A stretch of DNA of 64,000 bases from assembly GCF_017254835.1 (NCBI RefSeq), contig NZ_JAFKCW010000004.1, forward strand, positions 1 through 64,000. Reading direction: 5' to 3'. Shown here in pieces: positions 34,141 to 42,287 of this stretch. The translations under genes were made by a program, and so were the position numbers. Position 1 is the stretch's first letter. Every line of letters starts with the position of its first letter. The notes beneath the pieces are model-generated. The model was not told the origin of the DNA. It made no database searches and saw nothing but the letters and a program-made list of their open reading frames with translations. The stretch is from Algoriphagus aestuariicola (GTDB lineage: Bacteria; Bacteroidota; Bacteroidia; Cytophagales; Cyclobacteriaceae).

Positions 34141-35931
34141 TTATTCCCACCCGTAGATCTGGACCAAATTTGGATTCAACACCATCTGCTGCATGGGTAC
34201 GGGTCGATAGTAATATTTGGGTTCTTCGAAGTTTCTTGCCTTTGTCTCGGTTACCATATTGCCGCCGCCTTCGCCATTTTCAAGGAAGACGTCCACATTT
34301 TCAGAGATAAGGCCGGCCTTATAATAGATCAGCGCCACGCCCAGGCTGTTCTTTTCCTTGGCATCGCCCACAGGAATCGTAGTGTCTTTGTCCACCAGAA
34401 TGATATCCTCCACTCCGTCTCCGGTCATGTCATATTTTCCGAGTCCGGGGAAGTACATTCCTTGGGGAATCTGCTCCAGCAGTTTGCCTGCATGCCAGCG
34501 CATCAGGTCGTCATAGCGAAAGCCTTCCATCGCAAGCTCGACTCTTCTTTCTCTCCGTATCTCAAGCAGTACACCCAGGTTTGATCCGCTTAGATTGGGA
34601 TATTTTGCGGCTTGAAATTGGTCGGGATTGGCATTGGCAGCGGACATGACCAAGGCGGGCATACCGACACGTGACCTGAGGAGATTGATGGTATTGTCCA
34701 GATCTGCTTGCGACAACTGCTCCAGTTCGGCTTTGGCCTCTGCTAGAGTCAGCAAGATCTCGGCATAGCGATAGACTGGAAAATCCACACTTGCACGATC
34801 TACGTTGTTGGTGGTATTCTTGAACCCCTTCAATTGATGATAGCCAGTGAAGTTTTTATTCAAAGTCTGGATGTATGGAGTCGTATTCGGCTCTCTGATC
34901 CAACCAGGATAGGCCATGGTCTGCATCAATCGTGGATCCCGATTCTGAAACTCTTCCACAAAACCTTTAGCCTTGAAATTTGCTTGTTCTGTATACGGCG
35001 TTCCGTCGCTCATGAGGTAGGACATGACCATATCCCGGGAAGGTGACTGCTCATAGTCCCCAAAAATGCCGGTATTGTTATCGCTGCTTCTATCCTTGTT
35101 CACGTCGTAGGCATTCACCAAAATAACTTCTGGATTGCCGACGAGGTTGGTACTGTTGAAAAGTGTAGCGTAGTCTTGGTTTGGTTTTCCGGTAGAGTAA
35201 AGTGAAAACTTCCCCGAGTTTAGCACATCGGTAGCCTGGTCTACGGCTATCTGCAAAAACTGACCTGAGGTTCCCCCAAGACCAAGTTCTGTATGGTATT
35301 TTCTATAAGTACCTTCATAGAGCGCCAATCTGGCGTAGAAGGCCTTTACAGCCCATACATTGGGAGTACCTTCGGGGCTAGTCTCGCGGACATGTTCCGC
35401 AGCATACTCTAGGTCTTCCAGTACATTGGCCATCACTTGCTCCCTAGAATCCTGCGTTTTGTAGAGGTCCTCGTCTCCAGGATTCAGGGTCTTGTCATAC
35501 CAAGGTACATTGGAATACCTCTTGATCATGCCGAAGTAGAATTGTGCCCGATAGTATCTTGCCAAGCCCACATAGTGTGCTACGGCTTCATCGGGGGCAG
35601 TGGCTTTTTGGTAATTGTCCAGGAAATAGTTGATGTTCCTCAGCCTAGCCCAGTCCCAGCCAGAAGTGATCGTTTGAGAGGAAGGCGAGCCGGTCATGAT
35701 GTTTTTGATCTCTATGGCGCCGGTGGTTGCCATGTTGTCGCTACTTTGGTCGGCGAGGTAGTTGCCCATGCCCGGCATGGAAAGCAGTCCGTTGACATAC
35801 AGTTCCAAGTCCTCTTCGGATTTGAAAAACGCTTCCGGGGAAATGGAGGTCTGAGGGTATCTGTCCATGAAATCGTCCTGACAAGAGGACATTGCGAAAC
35901 AAATTCCGATGATTGCGATATATTTTTTCAT
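34141..35931 (-). CDS. SusD/RagB-type nutrient-binding lipoprotein
   Basis: A 596-aa outer-membrane lipoprotein (MKKYIAIIGICFAMSSC, Cys17) of the SusD/RagB family: DRYPQTSISPEAFFKSEEDLE at the N-terminus, TPR-like helices with YYRAQFYFGMIKRYSNVPW (about residues 130-150), RYAEILLTLAEAKAEL and the C-terminal RRERRVELAMEGFRYDDLMRW block. It captures a ligand at the cell surface and hands it to the SusC porin encoded 17 bp upstream. The ligand cannot be told from sequence. Confidence 0.95.
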   Translation of the reverse strand: MKKYIAIIGICFAMSSCQDDFMDRYPQTSISPEAFFKSEEDLELYVNGLLSMPGMGNYLADQSSDNMATTGAIEIKNIMTGSPSSQTITSGWDWARLRNINYFLDNYQKATAPDEAVAHYVGLARYYRAQFYFGMIKRYSNVPWYDKTLNPGDEDLYKTQDSREQVMANVLEDLEYAAEHVRETSPEGTPNVWAVKAFYARLALYEGTYRKYHTELGLGGTSGQFLQIAVDQATDVLNSGKFSLYSTGKPNQDYATLFNSTNLVGNPEVILVNAYDVNKDRSSDNNTGIFGDYEQSPSRDMVMSYLMSDGTPYTEQANFKAKGFVEEFQNRDPRLMQTMAYPGWIREPNTTPYIQTLNKNFTGYHQLKGFKNTTNNVDRASVDFPVYRYAEILLTLAEAKAELEQLSQADLDNTINLLRSRVGMPALVMSAANANPDQFQAAKYPNLSGSNLGVLLEIRRERRVELAMEGFRYDDLMRWHAGKLLEQIPQGMYFPGLGKYDMTGDGVEDIILVDKDTTIPVGDAKEKNSLGVALIYYKAGLISENVDVFLENGEGGGNMVTETKARNFEEPKYYYRPVPMQQMVLNPNLVQIYGWE

Positions 35932-35948
35932 GATGCTGTTCTCTTTGA

Positions 35949-38900
35949 TTATAGATCGATGTTTACCCCAAAAGAGTACTTGCGCTGAAATGGATAGGCC
36001 CAGCCGTAGCCGTCGTTGATGGCTTCCGGATCGACAAACTTCTTGATGGAAGAAAACTCAAACAGATTCTCCCCAGAGACAAAAATCCGTATTCTTTGCA
36101 CATTGATCCGGCTGGTCATTGCCTCTGGGAAAGTATATCCAAAGGTTACGTTTTTGATCCGCAGGTAAGCGGCATTCAACAAATAGCGGGTTTGTGGGAT
36201 ATCTAGACCCGCTCCGTAGTTGGCATCGGCAAGCCAAGACTGTAGGACGGGAAAGTTGGAATCCAAATTTGCGTCTGCGAGTCCCGCGTCGATGTAGGAT
36301 TGCGAGTGCTGCGCCATCAACGCAGGATCGTCGGCTTCCGCTCTATAGAAGTCCAGATTCCAAGGATACACGTTGGCATAGGGCTGCTGGTAGGGTCCCC
36401 AGAAAAGATAGTGTCTCGGATAGTAGTCTCTTTTACCAACGCCTTGAAGAAACAGGGATAGGTCGAATCCATTCCAAGAGACATCGAAATTGGCCCCGTA
36501 TCGGTAGCGAGCGGTACTGTTGCCGATCAGCTGAAGGTCTTTGGGATCATCAGAGGAAAGACCCTTTTCGATTTTTCCGTCTCCGTTCAAGTCCACATAT
36601 TTTGGCCAGCCAGGGACTATGTCCAGCGCGCCCCAGGGAACAATGGCAGACTGGTCCAGCTCGGCGATTTCATCTTCGTTTTGGAAAAGGCCGTCGCTGA
36701 CCAAGCCCCACATCTCGCCGGTGTATTGGCCCACTCGGTAGTTGGAGAACAGATTTTGGTCGTTTTGAAATCTGGTGATCTGTGATCTGGAGTCAGATAG
36801 TATCAGCCTTGTGCCGAAATTGATAGGTTTGGAAGTACTTCCAAAATTGTCCCGGTATTCCAGGGAAACCTCAAAGCCTTTGGTCCGCAAGTCGGCAGCA
36901 TTTTGCTTGGGAGGACTGGTGCCCAGCACACCCGGCAGCTCGACGGGGTCGGTCAGCATGCCCTTGGTGTCCCTGATAAAATAGTCGAATGAACCGATGA
37001 TCTTGTCGTTGGCCAGGCCAAAGTCCAGTCCGAAGTTGCTGGTCACGACTTCTTCCCAGGTGTAAAAGTCAGGGTCAACCGCCAGAGGAGGAGACGAAGT
37101 GATGACTGTCTGACGATTGCCGTTGATCAGGTAGCTGGACAGACCAGTAGGCAGGGACTGGATGTATCCAAAGTCACTCACGTTTTGGTTGCCCAGAGCA
37201 CCATAAGACGCACGCAGTTTAAATGTCGAAATGGTGTTGGTGAGTCCCGAGAAAAACTCTTCATCCATCATCAGCCAAGAGCCCGACACGGAAGGGAAAA
37301 ATCCCCAACGGGATGATTTGGGAAAGCGTGATGAGCCATCATATCTCCCGTTCAATTCAAAAATGTAACGGTTTTTGAAGGTGTAATTTGCCCGGCCGAA
37401 CACGCTTTGGGTTGCAAAGGTGCTGTAGCTGGGCGTGATAAAGGCATCGCCTGTCGTTAGTCCAATATATGGCAAGGAGGAGGAAATCAGGATACGCTTT
37501 TCTGCCTGGATGGAGCTATACACATAGCTTTGCTGATTGTATCCACCGAGAATTCCAAAACTATGGTCACCGATTGTTTTGGAGTATCGTCCATAAATAT
37601 CCAAGATGATATCCGAGAGATCTCCGTTTCGCTCAACCACGGAGCCGTCTCCGCCTTCGGATCGAATGTCCTCAGGACCGTACCCGATCTGGAATTTTGT
37701 CCTGTCCCAATGATACTTCCACTGCTCCCTCTTGAAGCTGGCATTGGCATTGAAAGTCAGATCGCCGTTCAGGAAGGTCGCGGTATTTCGCAGGATGTTG
37801 TGAAAGCCAAACATAGTTTCCTGGTTTTGGCCACCGTCGGTCAGTCTTCCTGCCAGCCTTCCCGCGTCGGTGTTGGCCCAAGTCCCGTCGGGATTGACCG
37901 CTACATCCGTTGGCTTCAGGTAGTAGATGTCTGTGAGACTGGTGGTAGGATCGGCTCTCTCCGTTTGATAGATGTTGAGGTTGTTGTCCACATTGAGCCA
38001 TTTGAGCGGATTCACCGTTACTCTGGCTCGCATGGAATACCGATCCCAGTAGTCTTCGGCCAGTTTGTTCATCCCGTTTTCATTGGTATAGTCACCGGAG
38101 ATGTAATATCCAACTGGAGCTTTGCCCCCGCTGCTACCACTGATGGACAGGCTATGGTTCATCGAGAATGATGAATTGTTGAAAAAGTATCCGTACCAAT
38201 CGTTGTTTCCCATGTATGCCCAGCGGTCGGGATTTACAGGATCCAGTCTTGTGTCAGGTATCGATGAATCTTCAGATCTTTCCTTTGCCCATTGGTAATG
38301 TGCATCAGAGTAGTTGACATAGTCCCAAGGGGTATTGTTGGTGGAGGTTTCCAATACCCTGGAGAAAATATAAGGGTCTGTCACCGGCTCTGGGAGTACG
38401 GTGGGTTTGCCCCAAGCGAAGTAGTTGTTGTAGCTGATCTGCTGCTTGCCCTCCTGACCTTTTTTTGTGGTGATCAAGATAACGCCAAATGCCGCTCTCG
38501 CGCCGTAGATTGCGGCAGAGGCGGCATCCCTCAGCACGGAATACGACTCGATATCGGAAGGGTTGAGACGTAGTAGGTCGCTGTTGTTTCCCGCCACACC
38601 GTCTATGACGATCAGTGGCCCACCCCCATTTATGGAAGTGAATCCCCGTATGTTGATGTTTGGCACTGTGCCCGGCTTGCCCCCGAGATAGGTGATGTTC
38701 AATCCTGGACTGGCACCTTGGAGACCCTGTACCAAGTTGGCGATCGGCCGATCTATCAGTTGATCCCCGGAGATTTGGTCTACGGCTCCGGTCACATTGA
38801 TTTTTTTCTGCGTTCCGTAGCCGACGACGACGACTTGCTCAAGGAGCGTGTCCTCCTCTTCCAGTTGGACGTTGACCGTCGTCCTGCCATCCAACAGCAC

Positions 38901-39182
38901 TTCGACTGTTTGGTATCCGATAAATGAGAACACCAAAGCTGCATCAGCCGTCGAGGTCTGGATCGTGAATTCCCCGTTGAGATCTGTGATTACACCGTTT
39001 TGGCTATTCTTCTCCAAAACCGATACTCCTGGCATTGCCGCTCCTGCTGGATCGGTCACCGCTCCTTTGACTACCGTCTGCGCTAGCGAGTGAAATACCA
39101 TGGCCAAAGACAACATCAGAAGTAGTCCCAGCCTTTTGAGCTCAGATGCCAGCGCTGGCCGCTCTTGTAGATTTTGTTTCAT
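35949..39182 (-). CDS. SusC/RagA-type TonB-dependent outer-membrane transporter
   Basis: A 1077-aa outer-membrane beta-barrel importer. It has a signal peptide in a long N-terminus, a carboxypeptidase-D-like domain (VVKGAVTDPAGAAMPGVSVL, about residues 38-57), the SusC box EQVVVVGYGTQKK, a plug (QISGDQLIDRPIANLVQGLQ) and a barrel ending in YSFGVNIDL with an aromatic/aliphatic C-terminal strand. No STN signalling domain is seen, so ECF-sigma control through this protein is unlikely. The ATG at 39182 is preferred over an open extension to 39263, which would run into the 18-bp operator upstream. First gene of the susC-susD locus. Confidence 0.95.
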   Translation of the reverse strand: MKQNLQERPALASELKRLGLLLMLSLAMVFHSLAQTVVKGAVTDPAGAAMPGVSVLEKNSQNGVITDLNGEFTIQTSTADAALVFSFIGYQTVEVLLDGRTTVNVQLEEEDTLLEQVVVVGYGTQKKINVTGAVDQISGDQLIDRPIANLVQGLQGASPGLNITYLGGKPGTVPNINIRGFTSINGGGPLIVIDGVAGNNSDLLRLNPSDIESYSVLRDAASAAIYGARAAFGVILITTKKGQEGKQQISYNNYFAWGKPTVLPEPVTDPYIFSRVLETSTNNTPWDYVNYSDAHYQWAKERSEDSSIPDTRLDPVNPDRWAYMGNNDWYGYFFNNSSFSMNHSLSISGSSGGKAPVGYYISGDYTNENGMNKLAEDYWDRYSMRARVTVNPLKWLNVDNNLNIYQTERADPTTSLTDIYYLKPTDVAVNPDGTWANTDAGRLAGRLTDGGQNQETMFGFHNILRNTATFLNGDLTFNANASFKREQWKYHWDRTKFQIGYGPEDIRSEGGDGSVVERNGDLSDIILDIYGRYSKTIGDHSFGILGGYNQQSYVYSSIQAEKRILISSSLPYIGLTTGDAFITPSYSTFATQSVFGRANYTFKNRYIFELNGRYDGSSRFPKSSRWGFFPSVSGSWLMMDEEFFSGLTNTISTFKLRASYGALGNQNVSDFGYIQSLPTGLSSYLINGNRQTVITSSPPLAVDPDFYTWEEVVTSNFGLDFGLANDKIIGSFDYFIRDTKGMLTDPVELPGVLGTSPPKQNAADLRTKGFEVSLEYRDNFGSTSKPINFGTRLILSDSRSQITRFQNDQNLFSNYRVGQYTGEMWGLVSDGLFQNEDEIAELDQSAIVPWGALDIVPGWPKYVDLNGDGKIEKGLSSDDPKDLQLIGNSTARYRYGANFDVSWNGFDLSLFLQGVGKRDYYPRHYLFWGPYQQPYANVYPWNLDFYRAEADDPALMAQHSQSYIDAGLADANLDSNFPVLQSWLADANYGAGLDIPQTRYLLNAAYLRIKNVTFGYTFPEAMTSRINVQRIRIFVSGENLFEFSSIKKFVDPEAINDGYGWAYPFQRKYSFGVNIDL

Positions 39183-39250
39183 AGCATTTAAAGTTGATAC
39201 CTCTCCCTTCCCTGAATGCTCACAATTCGGAAGGATAGAAATATATTTAG

Positions 39251-39272
39251 ATTGAACATTCATTCAATACTA
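39251..39272 (-). promoter_or_regulatory. candidate TetR operator and promoter before susC
   Basis: The imperfect palindrome ATTGAACATTCATTCAAT (39251-39268) lies 69-86 bp upstream of the susC start. It overlaps TAGTATTG on the minus strand (39272-39265), one base off the TAnnTTTG element. It is nearly the same as the palindrome at 40547-40564 before the TetR-family gene. The remaining 260 bp between susC and the metallophosphoesterase stop show no gene. Confidence 0.7.
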
Positions 39273-39530
39273 AATACTGTAAATGAATAAAAAAAGACTT
39301 TTGATGAATAAATACTGATTTAACTGCCAGATAATATTCTCATAAAGTTGGGGCTTCCAAATTATCTGAAAGTAACGGAGGGGTAATCCGCGGATCTTTT
39401 TCCTAAAAATGACCAATGACAGCTTGAAATTTCGAAAAGCTTGGAATACAGGTATTTTCGAAGTCGTCTTCCCGTCGGTCTATGGCTGAAGTTTTACGAT
39501 TTTTTTCAAAAACCTCTTTGCAATCTTGGA

Positions 39531-40418
39531 TCAGGCCAAAGGGTAGTAGGTGTTTTCAACTTCGCCATTTTCGAAAAGCTCGAGTATCGCATAGCCGGGG
39601 GGAGTTTCGAGATAATATTGCTTGCCTGCTGAAAACTCGTCGCCCTCGCCCCACCAGAACCCGCTCAGGGAGCCATTGCAGTAGTAGTGCACGCCGTTGT
39701 ACCAAGCACGGTCCAACATATGTTGGTGTCCGCTGAGGCAGACCTTTACCTTGTCCCGGTGCTTGTAAAATAGGGTTTTTAATTCTCGGTGATCTTTGTG
39801 CTGTCCTCCCACGAGCGCCTCTGTGACGGAAGTGATGGGAAAGTGCGACATCACCAGAGTCGGCGTATTGGGAGCAAGGGAATCGAGGTCTTTTTTAAGC
39901 CAAGCCATTTGTTCCTCGCCGATGCTGATTCCCTCATGATTGCCATCCAAGATGATGAAGTGCCAGTTGCCTTTGTCAAAACTATAGTAGGCGGCGGAAA
40001 TCCCCAGTCGTTTGACGACATAGGGCTTACCATACATTGCATCGGTTTTGTCTGTAACATCCCACCAAGGGTCGTGATTTCCAATGCAGCTGTAAACCTC
40101 AAAGTCCGAGATCTCATTTCTGAAGAGATCCCACGCGTCCCATTGTTCCAGCGTCCGTTGTTTGCTCACTCCATCGTAGGATGCGTCATGTATACTGTCT
40201 CCACCATTGAGAAAGAAATCCGGCTGATGGGATTTTACCTTTTTGAGCCAGGCAATCGCCCGCTCCGGTATATTTTCCTCCGGGCGGATATGGACGTCTG
40301 TGATATGGGCGACTTTTAGCGATCGTCCTTTTGGATGCTTCCCGGCAAGTACTTCGCCCGACGTTAAAAGTGATCCTGCGGCAATTCCCGCCATTCCGAA
40401 AAAGTCTCGTCTTTTCAT
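39531..40418 (-). CDS. Tat-exported metallophosphoesterase
   Basis: A 295-aa calcineurin-like phosphoesterase. The N-terminus MKRRDFFGMAGIAAGSLLTSGEVLA is a twin-arginine signal peptide, so the enzyme folds before export. The metal-site motifs are all present: HITDVHIRPE, NGGDSIHD, GNHDPWW, SHFPITS and SGHQHML. It hydrolyses phosphate esters; the substrate is unknown. It sits between susC and the divergent tetR gene and shares the regulatory region at 40419-40644. The ATG at 40418 is chosen for the Tat signal; the frame is open to 40514. Confidence 0.9.
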   Translation of the reverse strand: MKRRDFFGMAGIAAGSLLTSGEVLAGKHPKGRSLKVAHITDVHIRPEENIPERAIAWLKKVKSHQPDFFLNGGDSIHDASYDGVSKQRTLEQWDAWDLFRNEISDFEVYSCIGNHDPWWDVTDKTDAMYGKPYVVKRLGISAAYYSFDKGNWHFIILDGNHEGISIGEEQMAWLKKDLDSLAPNTPTLVMSHFPITSVTEALVGGQHKDHRELKTLFYKHRDKVKVCLSGHQHMLDRAWYNGVHYYCNGSLSGFWWGEGDEFSAGKQYYLETPPGYAILELFENGEVENTYYPLA

Positions 40419-40546
40419 AGCTAGTTTTGGTATCTGATTGTTTGAAATTATGCCTCCCAATTTTCTTGGGTGGATTTTGTTTTTGTGGAAATTATTTTTT
40501 TCAGATGCTGCCAAAAAACATTGGGAAATCTGATTTCGGTCTATAA

Positions 40547-40574
40547 ATTGAACAATTGTTCAATATTATATTTC
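40547..40574 (+). promoter_or_regulatory. TetR operator palindrome and promoter between divergent genes
   Basis: The perfect 18-bp palindrome ATTGAACAATTGTTCAAT (40547-40564) is directly followed by TATATTTC (40567-40574), one base off TAnnTTTG, about 70 bp before the TetR-family start. This is the usual place for autorepression, and it may also govern the divergent metallophosphoesterase gene. Confidence 0.75.
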
Positions 40575-40644
40575 GAAATATAAAATCCAAGTTCTCAGAA
40601 AAACAAAAAATCAAGGTTATTCTTGTATTAAGAAATCAAAAGAT

Positions 40645-41247
40645 ATGAAGGAGAAAATCTCGACCGCTAGAAAACAGGAGATCATCGAGGGATTTTACAG
40701 GCTCTCTGTCATCCATGGCCTGGAGAACACTTCGATTGCCAAAATCGGTAAATATCTGGATATGCCGCCAAGCCTGATCATGCACTATTTTCCCACCAAA
40801 GACATTCTGATTTCGAATTTGATTGATTTTATCCTGGAAAAATACCTGCTGATCTATCAGCCCATCATCAAGGAACTCGAGGTGAGCAAAAATGCGGACT
40901 CCACCTTGATCGTCGAGACCCTGTTTTCCAGAAATTGGAATCTGCTTTTTGACGACGGCGTGTTTTACAGTTGTTTTGCGCTGATTTTCAGGAATGAAAA
41001 AATCAAAAAAGAATACCGAATACTCCACAAGAAACTGAGGGAATCGCTAAAGGAAATCCTGGACAGCAACCCGGACATGGAGGGAAGGGATACCGCCGTT
41101 CTTGCAGAGCAGATTTTTGTAGTCGTGGAGGGTGCCTATTATTACCTCTCGATGTTTGATGACGAGGCTGACTATAACCTCAAAGTCGGGTATTTCAAAA
41201 ATCAGGTCTACGATTTACTGCGAAAAACTGCCGTCCAGCAGTTGTAG
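40645..41247 (+). CDS. TetR-family transcriptional regulator
   Basis: A 200-aa dimeric repressor. The N-terminal helix-turn-helix is NTSIAKIGKYLDMPPSLIMHYF (given by its ends, about residues 27-50), followed by PTKDILI; the ligand-binding helical domain follows. The divergent metallophosphoesterase and the susC gene share its probable 18-bp operator. It likely senses an effector related to the imported substrate. Its last 40 bases overlap the 3' end of the convergent membrane-protein gene. Confidence 0.88.
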   Translation: MKEKISTARKQEIIEGFYRLSVIHGLENTSIAKIGKYLDMPPSLIMHYFPTKDILISNLIDFILEKYLLIYQPIIKELEVSKNADSTLIVETLFSRNWNLLFDDGVFYSCFALIFRNEKIKKEYRILHKKLRESLKEILDSNPDMEGRDTAVLAEQIFVVVEGAYYYLSMFDDEADYNLKVGYFKNQVYDLLRKTAVQQL

Positions 41248-41459
41248 ATCGCCATGAGGGCTATTCCCGCCCAAACGACGTTGACCAAAATATTCGCTGT
41301 GTCCCGGAAGTGGATGGCATTCACTACTAAGCAGATTGCTCCGAGCAGGTTCAAAACGTGGTATTTTGCCTGATTTTGCTTCCAAATTCCTTTGGATAGC
41401 AGATAGTAAGAAAGGATAAAAAGGATGGCGCCAACCCAACCGATCAGTTCAAACAGCAT
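41208..41459 (-). CDS. 83-aa small membrane protein (CBU_0592-like)
   Basis: A small hydrophobic protein with three membrane segments (about residues 5-22, 33-49 and 55-74). The layout FELIGWVGAILFILSYYLLS plus LNLLGAICLVVNAIHFR is typical of the CBU_0592-like family of unknown function. Its 3' end overlaps the tetR gene by 40 bp tail to tail. The start at 41459 is an ATG with no competing upstream codon. Confidence 0.75.
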   Translation of the reverse strand: MLFELIGWVGAILFILSYYLLSKGIWKQNQAKYHVLNLLGAICLVVNAIHFRDTANILVNVVWAGIALMAIYNCWTAVFRSKS

Positions 41460-41615
41460 AACTAGTTTAGTTTTTGGAAATTTTTGCCGACGCCATCATG
41501 CTCAGATCTTTCCCGGAGAATTGCGTAAATATAATCGGCTAAAGAAATTTGAGCTGCAAATTCTCCCAATATCCAAGTCCTTAGTTATATTCGGAGGCAA
41601 ATCCCAACTTCGCTT

Positions 41616-42287
41616 ATGCTGAAAAAACAGCGCTTCGAGGCTTTTATTTCCCATTTTTCCGAAAACATGCCCGCCGCCGAGACGGAGCTGCACTACGAAA
41701 ACCCCTTCCAGTTATTGGTCGCCGTAGTCCTATCCGCCCAGTGTACCGACAAGCGGATCAATATGGTCACTCCCGCGTTGTTCCGGGATTTTCCGACTCC
41801 CGAGCATCTGGCGGCTTCCCATTTTGACGAGCTCTATCCCTATATCAAATCCGTATCCTACCCGAGCAACAAGACCAAGCACTTGCTGGGATTGGGGAAA
41901 ATGCTGGCGGAGGATTTCGGAAGCGAGATTCCCTCGACGGTGCCAGAACTGATCAAGCTGCCTGGCGTGGGGCGCAAGACTGCCAACGTCATCACCTCGG
42001 TCGTTTGGAATCAGCCCAATATGGCGGTGGATACGCATGTGTTTCGGGTGTCGCGAAGACTAGGCCTCGTGCCAATGACTGCAAAAACTCCCCTTGAAGT
42101 CGAAAAGCAACTCGTGAAGCATATTCCAAGGCAATATATCCACCTTGCACACCATTGGTTGATCTTGCATGGTCGCTACATCTGTCTTGCCCGGCGGCCT
42201 AAATGTGAAGAATGCGCGATCACACATTTTTGCAGATTTTTCGAGAAAAACCAGGGCAAAACCGTACTTGACCAGCAGGATTTCTGA
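41616..42287 (+). CDS. nth: endonuclease III
   Basis: A 223-aa base-excision repair DNA glycosylase/AP lyase. It shows SAQCTDKRIN, the helix-hairpin-helix LPGVGRKTAN with catalytic Lys121, Asp139 in AVDTHVFRV, and a C-terminal 4Fe-4S cluster with spacing C-x6-C-x2-C-x5-C (CLARRPKCEECAITHFC). Length is normal. The stop overlaps the start of asnB (TGATG), so the two are coupled, though their functions are unrelated. Confidence 0.96.
   Translation: MLKKQRFEAFISHFSENMPAAETELHYENPFQLLVAVVLSAQCTDKRINMVTPALFRDFPTPEHLAASHFDELYPYIKSVSYPSNKTKHLLGLGKMLAEDFGSEIPSTVPELIKLPGVGRKTANVITSVVWNQPNMAVDTHVFRVSRRLGLVPMTAKTPLEVEKQLVKHIPRQYIHLAHHWLILHGRYICLARRPKCEECAITHFCRFFEKNQGKTVLDQQDF

Noticed and set aside
40547-40564. 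Palindrome as a transcription terminator
   Set aside because: It lies in a divergent promoter region, is AT-rich, has no T tract and recurs before susC, which fits an operator better.
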